From positions 1 to 64,000 of the forward strand of contig NZ_JAGPXY010000024.1 in the NCBI RefSeq assembly GCF_018070325.1: DNA of 64,000 nt, given 5' to 3'. Below, piece by piece: positions 8,257 through 16,757 of the stretch (the first letter of the stretch is position 1; every line of letters starts with the position of its first letter). The notes below the pieces were generated by a model, which saw only the letters and a list, made by a program, of their open reading frames with translations, had not been told where the DNA came from and ran no database searches. Both the position numbers and the translations under genes were made by a program. This DNA is from Micromonospora sp. H61. GTDB lineage: Bacteria > Actinomycetota > Actinomycetes > Mycobacteriales > Micromonosporaceae.

Positions 8257-10700
8257 TGTCGTCCTTCTTGCTCGGGGGCCGATGGTCCGTGCGGCGTGAC
8301 GGTTCCGGCGCCGCCGTCCACTGTGACGAGCTGCCCGGTGGTGATGGTCCGGGTGGCGTCCGGCACGCAGATGACGGCGGGAATGCCGTACTCACGGGCC
8401 ACCGTCGGGCCGTGCGCCATGATCGCGCCGGTCTCGGTGACCAGCGCCGCCGCGGTGAGGAACAGCGGGGTCCAGCCGGGGTCCGTGGTCGCGGCCACCA
8501 GGACTTCGCCGGGCTCGACGTGGGCGGTGCTCGGGTCGTGCACCACCCGGGCGGGGCCGGTCACCCGGCCCGCCGACGCACCCACTCCGGCGAGCGTCCC
8601 GTCGCCGGCCGATGCGGCCGTCAGGACGGTCTCGACATCCGTACCGTCGGAGAGCAGTGCCACCGGCACCGTCCGACGCCGCAGCTCCCGGCGGTGCACG
8701 GTCCGTCGGGAGGTGACGGTGCCGCGCAGATCAACACCCTGGTGTACGACGGTGTGCACCTCGTCGAGGGTCAGGAACATGATGTCGTCGGCCTTGTCCA
8801 GCAGGCCGGAGCCGTGCAGGTCGGCGCCGATGAGCAGCAGTTGGCGACGGGTCTCGCGCAGCGGGTACAGCCCGGCGAACTTGCCGGCCTCGCGCAGGCC
8901 GGCCAGCGACCGCGCCCGGCGCAACAGGAAAGCGGCGGCCCTGCCCCGCACCGGCCGCCGACGGCACGTTCGGGTGACCAGTTCCTCCAGCGCTGTCTCC
9001 GCCGCTGACGCGGCCCGCTGGAAGCGCTGGTCGGGACCCTGTTGCGGATCGGTGACCCGCAGGTAGTTGGCGACCGCGGCGAAGACCGGCGTGGGGTCCT
9101 CCGCCCAGCGGGGCACCCCGAGGTCGACTTCGGCGACGCCCCGGTGCCCGTAGACGTCGAGGAAGGCCGCCATGCCGATGTCGGGCAGCGTTCCGCGCAG
9201 GTAAAGTGCGGCCAACTCGGCCGGCGGGGTGTCCAGGAGAAGCTGGCGGTGCTCGCCCACGCCCTGGGCGAGCCGCCACAGGGCCAGGTCCATCTCGATG
9301 GTGATGTTGTGCGGCATGCCGCCGAGCACGGTGTGGATCTCGTCCGGGCCGGCGACGCCCTTGAGCAGCGCGGTCGGCAGAGCGGCGGCGAGCATCCCGG
9401 CGACGATCGGCCACATGATCGCGTCGGCGCTGTCGTCGGCGTCGGCGTCGGCGTCCTGCGCCTGCACGAAGCGCAGCCGGTCGGCTGTGGTACGCAGGTC
9501 GGCGGGGGCCGCTGAGCTCACCCTCAGGTGCTCGATCGCCTCGAACATCCGGGTCCGCGCGGCCTCGGGACGGGCCAGCGCCCGCAGGATCCCCACGACC
9601 GCGCGGCGGGCCGTCCGCAGCGACGCGGCCCCCGGTGCCCCACCGTGCCGGGCGCCGCCGCTGGTCGGGGCGAACCGGGGATCGGCCAGCACGTGCTGCA
9701 TCGCCGCCTGGGCGCGCGGCCCGAAGTCGACCGCCAGGAGCTTCACCAGTCGCTTGCGGGACGACCGGTCGCGGGCGAGGTCGGTCAGGTCGCCGTAGAG
9801 GCGGCCGCCGATGTCGACGATCTCGACCCGCACCCCGAGCGCGGCGAGCATCGCGGCGATCTGCGTGCGCAGGGTCGACATGCCCATCGGGGTGACCGGT
9901 TGCAGCATGCCCTGAACGTGCCCGAACTCCAGGTAGACGCGGGGGAGGGGCTTCTCGCTGAGCGGCGGGGCGGGGAACAGGCTGGTGATCGGCCGGGACT
10001 GGAGGAGCCACAGTACGTCGTCCGCGTCGATGGCCCACTCGACATCCTGCGGGCAGCCGAAGTGGGCCTGCAACCGCTCGCCGGTGGCGCGGAGGCGGGC
10101 CAGCTGCGTGGACGTCAGGCATCCGGCCTCGGTGCGGGTGACGTCGTCGAGGATGTAGTGGTCGACGGCTGCGGCGCCGTCCACCACTGTCGTGCCGAGG
10201 CCGGCAGCGGCGTCGACGGCCATCTCGTCGCGGCGCCCGGTCAGCGGGTTCGCGGTGAACAGCACTCCCGCCACAGTGGGTGTGACCATGCGCTGCACGA
10301 CGACGGCCATCAGCACCGTTTGGTGATCGATGCCGTGGGCGTGGCGGTAGGCGGTAGCGCGGTCGCCGTGCAGCGAAGCCCAGCATTTCTCGATGGCGGC
10401 GATCAGCTCGGCGGTGCCGGTGACGTTGAGGACGGTGTCCTGCTGCCCGGCGAAGCTCGCATCCGGCAGGTCCTCGGCGGTCGAGCTGGAGCGCACCGCC
10501 ACCGGGCCCGCGCCGAGCCGCTGATACGCGGCGACGACCTCGGCCGTGGGGACGACGCCGAGCCGGTGTGCCTCGGTGGTGACGCAGAAGCCGTCGGGGA
10601 CCCGCTCGCCGTGCCGGATCAGCTCGCCCAGCCCGGCCGCCTTGCCGCCGACCAGGGGGGTCATGGCGGCGGTCACCTCGGACAACGCGATCACGTGCAT
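8253..10700 (-). CDS. Rifampin phosphotransferase / PEP synthase-like ATP-grasp protein
   Basis: 815 residues; start ATG 10700 gives the family N-terminus (MHVIALSEVTAAMTPLVGGKAAGLGEL). Residues 1 to about 255 are the PPDK/PEP-synthase ATP-binding domain, ending in the typical VLWLLQSRPIT. The middle (about 275-690) begins FGHVQGMLQPVTPMG, reminiscent of the antibiotic-binding domain of rifampin phosphotransferases. The C-terminal swivelling His domain (about 700-815) has TETGAIMAHGPTVAREYG with the phospho-histidine. The three-domain order and length match Rph better than true PEP synthase, but the substrate is unproven. First gene of a three-gene operon with a TetR regulator. Confidence 0.8.
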   Translation of the reverse strand: MHVIALSEVTAAMTPLVGGKAAGLGELIRHGERVPDGFCVTTEAHRLGVVPTAEVVAAYQRLGAGPVAVRSSSTAEDLPDASFAGQQDTVLNVTGTAELIAAIEKCWASLHGDRATAYRHAHGIDHQTVLMAVVVQRMVTPTVAGVLFTANPLTGRRDEMAVDAAAGLGTTVVDGAAAVDHYILDDVTRTEAGCLTSTQLARLRATGERLQAHFGCPQDVEWAIDADDVLWLLQSRPITSLFPAPPLSEKPLPRVYLEFGHVQGMLQPVTPMGMSTLRTQIAAMLAALGVRVEIVDIGGRLYGDLTDLARDRSSRKRLVKLLAVDFGPRAQAAMQHVLADPRFAPTSGGARHGGAPGAASLRTARRAVVGILRALARPEAARTRMFEAIEHLRVSSAAPADLRTTADRLRFVQAQDADADADDSADAIMWPIVAGMLAAALPTALLKGVAGPDEIHTVLGGMPHNITIEMDLALWRLAQGVGEHRQLLLDTPPAELAALYLRGTLPDIGMAAFLDVYGHRGVAEVDLGVPRWAEDPTPVFAAVANYLRVTDPQQGPDQRFQRAASAAETALEELVTRTCRRRPVRGRAAAFLLRRARSLAGLREAGKFAGLYPLRETRRQLLLIGADLHGSGLLDKADDIMFLTLDEVHTVVHQGVDLRGTVTSRRTVHRRELRRRTVPVALLSDGTDVETVLTAASAGDGTLAGVGASAGRVTGPARVVHDPSTAHVEPGEVLVAATTDPGWTPLFLTAAALVTETGAIMAHGPTVAREYGIPAVICVPDATRTITTGQLVTVDGGAGTVTPHGPSAPEQEGRQ

Positions 10701-10715
10701 GGCAGCCCACTCTCG

Positions 10716-10773
10716 TTGCAATACAACTGCATTGCACCTGACGGTATCTCGTTTGCGATGCGACTGCAATGTC
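10716..10773. promoter_or_regulatory. Tandem operator-like repeats between divergent genes
   Basis: TGCAAT (10717-10722) and ATTGCA (10731-10736) form an inverted repeat with eight bases between. A related copy, TTGCGATGCGACTGCAATG (starting 10753), matches the first (starting 10716) in about 15 of 21 positions, 37 bases on. The pair lies between the Rph-like operon (minus) and the M23 peptidase (plus). Spacing and symmetry fit a TetR-type operator, perhaps for the TetR gene at 6973-7539. Confidence 0.5.
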
Positions 10774-10822
10774 ACCGCTGCGGGTACGCCACCTCGGGAT
10801 CGGAACGTTGCCGGGATCTGCC

Positions 10823-11482
10823 ATGCTCGGGCCGGTGACGACCGGTCGCCCCACCAGATCCCGCTCCCACCGCCGCCCTCGAAGCCGTGCCATCCGCGTC
10901 CTGCTCGTGCTCGTCGCGGCGGCGGCCGTCCTGGGTGTCGCGGTGGTCGCGGTGCCGATGCTGCGACCGGCCGGGCCGCGCCCGCTCTTCCAGATGCCGG
11001 TGACCTGCGGCGAGACGTGGCAGCTCAGCACCTACCCCGGTCACGACGACTACGACGTCGACTTCTTCCCGGTCGAGGGCGAGACGTGGGGGCGGCCGGT
11101 GCTCGCCTCGTACGCCGGCACTGTCACAGTGGCGGGCATCAACGGCTCGCTGGGTGGCCGGACCCCGGAGAACCCGGACGGCCCACGGGGGCGCGGCGGC
11201 GGCTACTGGGTGAAGATCGACCACGGCGGCAAGTGGGAGACGCAGTACCTGCACCTGCTCGAACCGCCGCTGGTCACCGTCGGTCAGAAGGTCGCCCAGG
11301 GGGACCAGATCGGGCGGCTCGGCAGCACCGGAAACTCCGGAGCCCCGCACCTGCACTACGAGCAGCGCCGCGGCTGGGACAAGGTCGAGACCCACTTCGA
11401 CGGTACGCCGTCCGGCATCACCACCGACGAACGCGAACAGATCCTCCGGCGGGTGAGCAACAACTGCCCGGCCGTCTCCTGA
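10823..11482 (+). CDS. M23 (LytM-like) metallopeptidase family protein
   Basis: 219 residues from ATG 10823; GTG 10835 or an upstream in-frame ATG are alternatives because no strong ribosome site decides. A basic N-terminus precedes one TM or signal segment (VLLVLVAAAAVLGVAVVAVPML). The extracellular domain shows the LytM zinc motifs: HDDYDVDFF (H and D) and, near the end, APHLHYEQ (HxH). Such proteins cut peptidoglycan cross-bridges or, if degenerate, activate amidases. Divergent from the Rph-like operon, with the operator repeats in between. Confidence 0.82.
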   Translation: MLGPVTTGRPTRSRSHRRPRSRAIRVLLVLVAAAAVLGVAVVAVPMLRPAGPRPLFQMPVTCGETWQLSTYPGHDDYDVDFFPVEGETWGRPVLASYAGTVTVAGINGSLGGRTPENPDGPRGRGGGYWVKIDHGGKWETQYLHLLEPPLVTVGQKVAQGDQIGRLGSTGNSGAPHLHYEQRRGWDKVETHFDGTPSGITTDEREQILRRVSNNCPAVS

Positions 11483-11556
11483 GGACCGCAGTTTGCCCGA
11501 CACGGCTCGGGGGCACTGATTCGGGAGACAGTTCAGACGCAGGGAGGGAGCGGGCC

Positions 11557-11787
11557 ATGGCCAAGGGTGATGTCGACACGTACCACGAGGACGGGCAGTG
11601 GAAGAACAAGCCGGAGGGCCACGAGCGAGCCAGCAGCACGCATGACGTGAAGGCCGACGCGCAGGCCCAGGGCCGCGAGATGGCGGCCGACCGCGGCGTC
11701 GAACACGTGATCAAGAAGCAGGACGGCACGATCGGGGAGAAGAACACCTACCCCCGCAGCCGTGACCCCCGTGACATCGAGGGCTGA
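11557..11787 (+). CDS. DUF2188 family small protein
   Basis: 76 residues, ATG 11557 preceded by AGGGAGGG. The pattern (VDTYHEDGQWKNKPEG, then QAQGREMAADRGVEHVIKKQDG, then Asp/Arg-rich end) is that of DUF2188, a small beta-alpha fold common in actinomycetes with no known function. It stands alone and is followed by a strong terminator. Confidence 0.85.
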   Translation: MAKGDVDTYHEDGQWKNKPEGHERASSTHDVKADAQAQGREMAADRGVEHVIKKQDGTIGEKNTYPRSRDPRDIEG

Positions 11788-11801
11788 CAGCTTCCCGTCC
11801 C

Positions 11802-11847
11802 AGCGGACCGACCCACCCGGCGTGACCGTGGGGTCGGTCCGCTTTTT
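11802..11847 (+). terminator. Rho-independent terminator
   Basis: AGCGGACCGACCC (11802-11814) pairs with GGGTCGGTCCGC (11831-11842) around about 16 bases and is followed by TTTTT. This is a textbook terminator for the DUF2188 gene. Confidence 0.88.
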
Positions 11848-11887
11848 GCGCGGCGGGAAGCCAGTCGGCTTTATCCCCGTACGAGAA

Positions 11888-11913
11888 ATATGGGTGTTTT
11901 TGGGGGATATAGT
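11888..11913 (+). promoter_or_regulatory. Shared WxL-gene promoter motif, copy 1
   Basis: ATATGGGTGTTTT (11888-11900), seven bases, then TATAGT (11908-11913), ending 36 bases before the ATG of the lectin/FN3 protein. The same arrangement, ATATGGGCGTTTT-N7-TATTCT, lies before the stand-alone WxL-like gene on the other strand (16783-16758). The AT-rich character stands out from the surroundings. Probably a -10 plus an upstream activator or sigma element. Confidence 0.5.
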
Positions 11914-11949
11914 CCAGATCGGGACTGGAGTGAAAGCTGGGAGTGGGGC

Positions 11950-14900
11950 ATGTCGTTTCCGGGCCGGCGTCGTCCGAGCAGCATCACAGCGCTGACGGTA
12001 GCCGTGACCGTGGGAGTTCTCGCGGTCGCGCCGCTCCCCGCCTCGGCGGCCGGGTCCGTCCTGTTCGACCAGCCGTTCCACAACAACACCCCGAACGGCG
12101 TCGGCGCGGTGGCGGTGCCGGGCGTGCCGGCCGCCACCGCGAGCAACGTCGCCTGCCTGAGTGCGGCAGGCAACTCGACGATCGGCCCGCTACTGAGCTG
12201 CCCAACGTCAACCGATCCGCAGGGCTCGGGCAAGCTGCGGCTCACCCCGGCTGTCGCGAACCGGCAGGGCGGGGTGTTCGGCGCGGTGAGCGTGCCCACC
12301 TCCCAGGGGTTGCACGTCACCTTCAACACCTATCAGTACGGCGGAATCAGCATCGGAGCGGACGGCCTGGCGTTCGCGCTGGCCGCTGTCGACCCCGCCA
12401 ACCCGCGGTCCCCGGCGGTGATCGGCCAGTCGGGCGGATCCCTGGGCTACTCGGCGGCGTTCAACGGTGGCTCGGTGGGTCTGTCCAACGGCTATCTGGG
12501 CATCGGGCTGGACGTCTTCGGCAACTTCAGCAACAGCCTCTACCAGGGCACCGGTTGCACGAATCCGCCCTACATCTCGACCACGAACACGCGGGTCCCC
12601 GGCCAGGTGGTGATCCGGGGTCCGGGCCGCAACGGGGTCGGGTACTGCGCGATCAACAGCACCGCCACCAGCACCTCGTCGCCCGCCGTGGCGTTGCGCG
12701 CCAGCACCCGGGCCGCCTCGGTGGTGCCGGTCGAGGTGGTCGCCAACACCACCGCGTCCTCGTTCACCACCGACAGCGGCATCACCGTTCCGGCCGGGGA
12801 GTACCGGGTCAGGTTCACCCCGGTCGGTGGGTCGGCGCGGACCCTGGCCGGCAGTCTTCCGGTCGTGTCGCCGAACCTGTACCCGTCGCCGTCCTGGCTG
12901 AACGCCAGCGGTTACCCCCGGCAGCTTGCCTTCGGCTGGGTTGGCTCCACCGGTTCGGTCACGGACTTCCACGAGATCGACAACGTTCGGACGGTGAGCT
13001 TCAACCAGGTGCCGGACCTGAACGTGTCGCAGACCAGCGCGGTCGGAGCCACCCCGCAGCCCGGTGACCCGGTCACCTACTCGATCACCGCCGGGGTCGA
13101 TGCCGGCGCCGCCGAGACGTCGCCGATCTCGGTCACGCAGACCGTGCCCACCGGTGTCGTACCGCGCAGCGCGTCTGGCTCCGGCTGGGTCTGTGCGGCA
13201 CCGTCAGGGCAGACCATCACCTGCACCAACAGCAACGGGCCGTTCGCCGGCGGCAGCTTTCTGGCACCCCTCACGGTCGTCGCGACCGTCACCGGCACCG
13301 GCGTGACGCCGGCGCTGATCCAGACCGCGACGGTGGCGACCTCATCGTCGATCGACGCGAACCCGGGTTACTCCACCGTCACCACACCCGTTGCGCCGGC
13401 CGCCGCACCGAGCGGCGTCACCGTCACCCCGGCGCAGAGCTCCATCGCCGGTGGCATCGCGGTCACCGTCGGCGGCAGCAATCTGACCGGCGCAACAGCG
13501 ATCACCATCGGTACGGCCGCCGAACAGCAGGCCGGCACGTCGGTGCTGCTGGTGCCGTGCACCTCCGGCCCCGCCGCCGGCTGTTTCACAGTGAACCCCG
13601 ACGGCACCCTCGGCATCTCCGCCATGCCGGCCCGGTCCAGCCCGGCGACGGTCACGGTCAGCGTCGTCACCCGGGGCTCCGCCGGGTCGGCGACCTACGT
13701 CTACGCGTCCACGCCGGGCACGCCAGCCACGCCCACCGCGGTCGCGGGCGTCACCAGCGCCACGGTGGGCTGGACCGCGCCGGCGAGCAACGGCAGCCCG
13801 ATCACCAGCTACCTGATCACCCCGACCCGGGACGGCGTCACCCAAGCGACAGTCACCTTCGACGCCTCCGCCACCAGCCGCACCCTGACCGGGCTGACCG
13901 CCGGCGCGTCGTACACCTTCCGGGTGGCGGCGGTGAACGCGTACGGGACCGGTGTGGCCAGCCCACCCTCGGCGGCGGTGGTCCCGTACACAGTGCCGGG
14001 GGCGCCGACGAACACCTCGGCCACCGCCGGAACCAACGCCGCCACGGTGAGCTGGACGGCCCCGGCCAACGGGGGGTCGCCGATCACCGGTTACACAGTG
14101 ACGCCGTACCTCGCCGGGGTGGCGCAGACACCCCGGGTCTTCAGCGGAACCGCCACGACCCAGATCGTCACCGGGCTGAGCGCCGGTGCCACGTACACCT
14201 TCCGGGTGGCCGCGACGAACGCCGGCGGGACCGGCCCACAGTCGGACCCCTCCGGGTCGGTGACTGTCAACGCGCCGCCGACGCTGACCTTCCCACCGCC
14301 TCCACCCGGCAGGGCGTACGACCCGTACCAGTACCAGCTCACGGTGACCGGCGGCACCGGCCCGCTCGCCTGGTCGGTCAGCGCCGGGAGCCTGCCCGCC
14401 GGGCTGACCCTCGACCCGGTCACCGGCCTGCTCTCCGGCACGCCCACCGTGTCCGGCACGTTCCCGTTCACCGTCCGGGTGACCGACTCGTTCGACCAGT
14501 CCGCGACCCGACCGGTCGATCTGGTCATCACTCCGCTCGGTGGGCTCTCCATCAGCGTCCCGGCGATCTCGGCGCTCGGCACCGTCACCTCCGGCGCGAC
14601 CGGCGTCTCGGGCCAACTCGGCCCGGTGACCGTCACCGACGACCGAGGGCCGTTCTCCGGTAACTGGGTCACCGTCGTCTCCAGTACGAGCTTCACCACG
14701 GGCTCCGGCTCGGGTGGCGAGACCATCCCCAACAGCACCATCACGTACGCCTCCGGGCCTCTCCTTGCCAGCACCGGAGTCGGATCCTTCGTCCCGCAGC
14801 CCGGGGCGGTGCTGAACACGCCGCGTACGGCCGCCGGGTGGTCCGGCCAAACGGGAGGCCCGAACTCCGCCACCTGGAACCCCACGCTGTTCGTGACCCT

Positions 14901-14958
14901 CCCGTCCGAGGTGGTGGTCGGCGACTACGTGGCGGTCGTGACGCACTCCGTCATCTGA
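11950..14958 (+). CDS. Large secreted lectin/FN3 protein with C-terminal WxL-like domain
   Basis: 1002 residues, ATG 11950. Signal peptide about 1-36. Domains in order: L-type-lectin-like region about 37-345 (GADGLAFALAAVD, YLGIGLDVFGNFS); DUF11-like beta domain about 354-474; IPT/TIG-like domain about 487-580; two fibronectin type III domains about 588-680 and 684-775; a putative Ig/cadherin-like domain about 777-863 (GSLPAGLTLDPVTGLLSGTP); and from about 866 a domain homologous to the 16171-16716 protein, with TDDRGPFSGNW, ATWNPTLFV and the terminal VVTHSVI. The modules imply glycan binding at a distance from the cell, with the last domain likely attaching to wall or partner. No LPXTG motif or TM tail. 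Confidence 0.85.
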   Translation: MSFPGRRRPSSITALTVAVTVGVLAVAPLPASAAGSVLFDQPFHNNTPNGVGAVAVPGVPAATASNVACLSAAGNSTIGPLLSCPTSTDPQGSGKLRLTPAVANRQGGVFGAVSVPTSQGLHVTFNTYQYGGISIGADGLAFALAAVDPANPRSPAVIGQSGGSLGYSAAFNGGSVGLSNGYLGIGLDVFGNFSNSLYQGTGCTNPPYISTTNTRVPGQVVIRGPGRNGVGYCAINSTATSTSSPAVALRASTRAASVVPVEVVANTTASSFTTDSGITVPAGEYRVRFTPVGGSARTLAGSLPVVSPNLYPSPSWLNASGYPRQLAFGWVGSTGSVTDFHEIDNVRTVSFNQVPDLNVSQTSAVGATPQPGDPVTYSITAGVDAGAAETSPISVTQTVPTGVVPRSASGSGWVCAAPSGQTITCTNSNGPFAGGSFLAPLTVVATVTGTGVTPALIQTATVATSSSIDANPGYSTVTTPVAPAAAPSGVTVTPAQSSIAGGIAVTVGGSNLTGATAITIGTAAEQQAGTSVLLVPCTSGPAAGCFTVNPDGTLGISAMPARSSPATVTVSVVTRGSAGSATYVYASTPGTPATPTAVAGVTSATVGWTAPASNGSPITSYLITPTRDGVTQATVTFDASATSRTLTGLTAGASYTFRVAAVNAYGTGVASPPSAAVVPYTVPGAPTNTSATAGTNAATVSWTAPANGGSPITGYTVTPYLAGVAQTPRVFSGTATTQIVTGLSAGATYTFRVAATNAGGTGPQSDPSGSVTVNAPPTLTFPPPPPGRAYDPYQYQLTVTGGTGPLAWSVSAGSLPAGLTLDPVTGLLSGTPTVSGTFPFTVRVTDSFDQSATRPVDLVITPLGGLSISVPAISALGTVTSGATGVSGQLGPVTVTDDRGPFSGNWVTVVSSTSFTTGSGSGGETIPNSTITYASGPLLASTGVGSFVPQPGAVLNTPRTAAGWSGQTGGPNSATWNPTLFVTLPSEVVVGDYVAVVTHSVI

Positions 14959-14996
14959 ACCCCGCCCCACACCCTCGCCCACCGCCCCGCCTCGAG

Positions 14997-15066
14997 GATC
15001 ATGGAGTTGTGGTGGGGGACAAATCATTCTGGTGGCGCCCGAGTCGACCACCACAAGTCCATGATC
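14997..15066. repeat. Long intergenic inverted repeat with GATC arms
   Basis: GATCATGGAGTTGTGGTG (14997-15014) pairs with CACCACAAGTCCATGATC (15049-15066) with one mismatch, around a 34-base loop. It sits in the convergent gap after the lectin gene. Similar palindromes with GATC near their ends occur at 32990, 45415 and 46264. Confidence 0.7.
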
Positions 15067-15080
15067 GACTCGGTCAGACG

Positions 15081-15149
15081 GTGCTGCCCGGCCGTTCCGG
15101 GGGGAACGGACGGTGCTGCCCGGCCGTTCCGGGGGGAACGGCCGGGCAG
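15081..15149. terminator. Tandem 32-bp repeat ending in a 15-bp hairpin
   Basis: A 32-base unit beginning GTGCTGCCCGGCCGTTCC occurs twice (15081-15112 and 15113-15144). The second copy folds with its flank: CTGCCCGGCCGTTCC (15116-15130) pairs with GGAACGGCCGGGCAG (15135-15149). It lies between convergent genes and is followed by TTGCTTGG, so it is a likely bidirectional terminator that has been partly duplicated. Confidence 0.75.
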
Positions 15150-15170
15150 GTTGCTTGGCAGGGGCGGTGG

Positions 15171-16154
15171 TCAGGCCAGCTGGGTCCGGCGCCGCCGGAC
15201 GAGATACCAGCCGCCAAGGGTGACCGGCACCAGCAGGGCGACGCCGCCGACCGTGTAGACCAGCCAACTCGGCCCGCCGGACGTCGCGACCGTCATCGGC
15301 GCCGCGACGGGTAGGACGATCTTCCCGGTCGCGGTGCGTTCCACGGTGCCGCTGGCGAGCTTCGCGTGCACGTCCCAGGTCCCGGCGGGCAGGGCCTGGT
15401 TGACCTCGATCCGAACCTGACCGCTCTGGCCGGGCAGGATCGTCACGCCGTTTGTCACCTTGAACGGACCGGCCTGGACCGCCGTCTTGGTCAGCGACAG
15501 AGTGCCGGTCATGTCCAGCGCGCGTTCGCCGGTATTGGTGACCTTCGCGGTGACCACGGGGAACTCGCCGGTGCCAGGCTCCGCGGCCAACCCTTCGATC
15601 CGGAAGTCCGTTGGCGGCTCACCACCCGGACCGATGTCGAGGTAGACCCGGATGCCCACCCGGTGGATCTGGGTGACGTTGCCGGTGCGTTCCTTCGCGC
15701 TGGTGACCTGCGCCCAGATCGCGGCGTACCGCTCGCCCTTCGATGCCTTCTTCGGCACGGCGAGCTCGACCTCGACCGGTCGTCGCTCACCCGGGTCCAA
15801 CTCGATCGTGGCGGTCTTCAGCCGGATCCACCCGCTCAGTTCGTTGCCGGTACGCCCCTCGGGCACTGTGAAGGCGTTGTTCTCGACCGACGCGGCGCCG
15901 GAATAGAACTCGATCTTCTGCGTCTCGGCGGAGGTGTTCTGCACCTCGACCCGGCGGTTGATCGTCGCTCCGGGCTTCAGGTGATCCACGATGTAGACCT
16001 GGGCCCGGGGGTCCTGCACCCGACTGGCCGGGATGTCCAGCATCCGGATGCTGATCGCGGCTTCCTCGGCCGGCTCCTGTCGCTGCTCCCGCACGGCAAC
16101 GGCCGGTGCCGCCGAAACCCCGAGCGCCCCGAGGGCGACCGAGGCCAGCAGCAC
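15171..16154 (-). CDS. DUF916-like (WxL-interacting) membrane-anchored protein
   Basis: 327 residues from GTG 16154, 16 bases after the stop of the WxL-like gene, with no clear ribosome site, so translation is probably coupled. Signal peptide about 1-21. Then an immunoglobulin-like beta domain with DIPASRVQDPRAQVYIVDHL, GATINRRVEVQNTS, RTGNELSGWI, LDPGERRPVEVELAVP and KGERYAAIWAQ, the pattern of actinobacterial DUF916 (WxL-interacting protein, peptidoglycan-binding) proteins. A second beta domain precedes a single C-terminal TM (SWLVYTVGGVALLVPVTLGGWYLV) and a basic tail RRRRTQLA. It likely anchors WxL-like partners at the membrane/wall; that role comes from the Firmicute system. Confidence 0.78.
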   Translation of the reverse strand: MLLASVALGALGVSAAPAVAVREQRQEPAEEAAISIRMLDIPASRVQDPRAQVYIVDHLKPGATINRRVEVQNTSAETQKIEFYSGAASVENNAFTVPEGRTGNELSGWIRLKTATIELDPGERRPVEVELAVPKKASKGERYAAIWAQVTSAKERTGNVTQIHRVGIRVYLDIGPGGEPPTDFRIEGLAAEPGTGEFPVVTAKVTNTGERALDMTGTLSLTKTAVQAGPFKVTNGVTILPGQSGQVRIEVNQALPAGTWDVHAKLASGTVERTATGKIVLPVAAPMTVATSGGPSWLVYTVGGVALLVPVTLGGWYLVRRRRTQLA

Positions 16155-16170
16155 CAGCCGGCCGAGCGGC

Positions 16171-16716
16171 TCAGAACACCGAATGTGTCACCGTCCCGGT
16201 GTAGACACCTTGGACGGTGCCGACGGGCACGTCCACCACCAGGGTCGGGTTCCAGGTGGCGAAGTTGTTGCCGGTGCCGCCGGTGTGGCTCATCGCCGTT
16301 TGGGGGACGTTGATGATCACTGCTTGGGCGGCGGTGGGCTGACCCGGTGTGAAGGTGCCGCCACCAGCGGTCGCGGTCGGGGGACCCGACCAGTACTGGA
16401 CGTTGATGTTCGGGATCGTCTCCCCGGAGGAGCCACCGCCGGTGACGAAGTCGGTGGAGATGACGTTGGCGGTCCAGTTGGGGGTGAGCGATCCGCGCTG
16501 GTCCAGCACGGTGACCGGGCCGAGCTGACCGGAAACGGTCGAGCCCTCCACGCCGTGGCCGATGTTCGCCGTCGCCGGCACCGTGATCGACAGGCCACCG
16601 GCGGCGTCGACGGTGAGGGTCACGATCGTGTCGCCCGTGGTGTCCGCGGCGGCCGGTCCGGCGAGCGCGACGACGGCGGCAACGCCGGCCAAGCCCGCGA
16701 GAATCTCTCTGCGCAT
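16171..16716 (-). CDS. Stand-alone WxL-like surface protein
   Basis: 181 residues; ATG 16716 chosen for the AGGAGA six bases upstream. Signal peptide about 1-24 (ends GPAAA). The rest is a single domain aligned along its length with the C-terminal 137 residues of the protein at 11950-14958: SGQLGPVTVLDQRG, NWTANVISTDF, GETIPNINVQYWSGP, FATWNPTLVVDVP and terminal VTHSVF. The D-x-RG...W segment resembles the first WxL motif of Firmicute WxL domains. The second Trp-x-Leu near the C-terminus is replaced by T-H-S-V. Operon with the DUF916-like gene. No DUF or function beyond this analogy. Confidence 0.75.
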   Translation of the reverse strand: MRREILAGLAGVAAVVALAGPAAADTTGDTIVTLTVDAAGGLSITVPATANIGHGVEGSTVSGQLGPVTVLDQRGSLTPNWTANVISTDFVTGGGSSGETIPNINVQYWSGPPTATAGGGTFTPGQPTAAQAVIINVPQTAMSHTGGTGNNFATWNPTLVVDVPVGTVQGVYTGTVTHSVF

Positions 16717-16734
16717 CGAGTCTCCTATGTCCCA

Positions 16735-16754
16735 AAGTGCCCTGGTGAGCACTT
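16735..16754 (-). promoter_or_regulatory. Inverted repeat in WxL-like gene leader
   Basis: AAGTGC (16735-16740) and GCACTT (16749-16754) are inverted with eight bases between. It lies between the putative promoter and the ribosome site of the WxL-like gene, where an operator or 5' hairpin would act. Confidence 0.35.
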
Positions 16755-16757
16755 AAG

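Noticed and set aside
6916..9066. Long plus-strand frame over the TetR, PH-like and Rph-like genes
   Set aside because: Low-complexity RQ-rich translation; opposite-strand genes have recognised motifs.
15081..15149. Direct repeats as a transposon end
   Set aside because: The structure is a duplicated terminator hairpin with no transposase or target duplication.
13342..15267. Long minus-strand frame opposite the lectin/FN3 protein
   Set aside because: Gly/Arg-rich shadow; lectin frame has coherent domains and a signal peptide.
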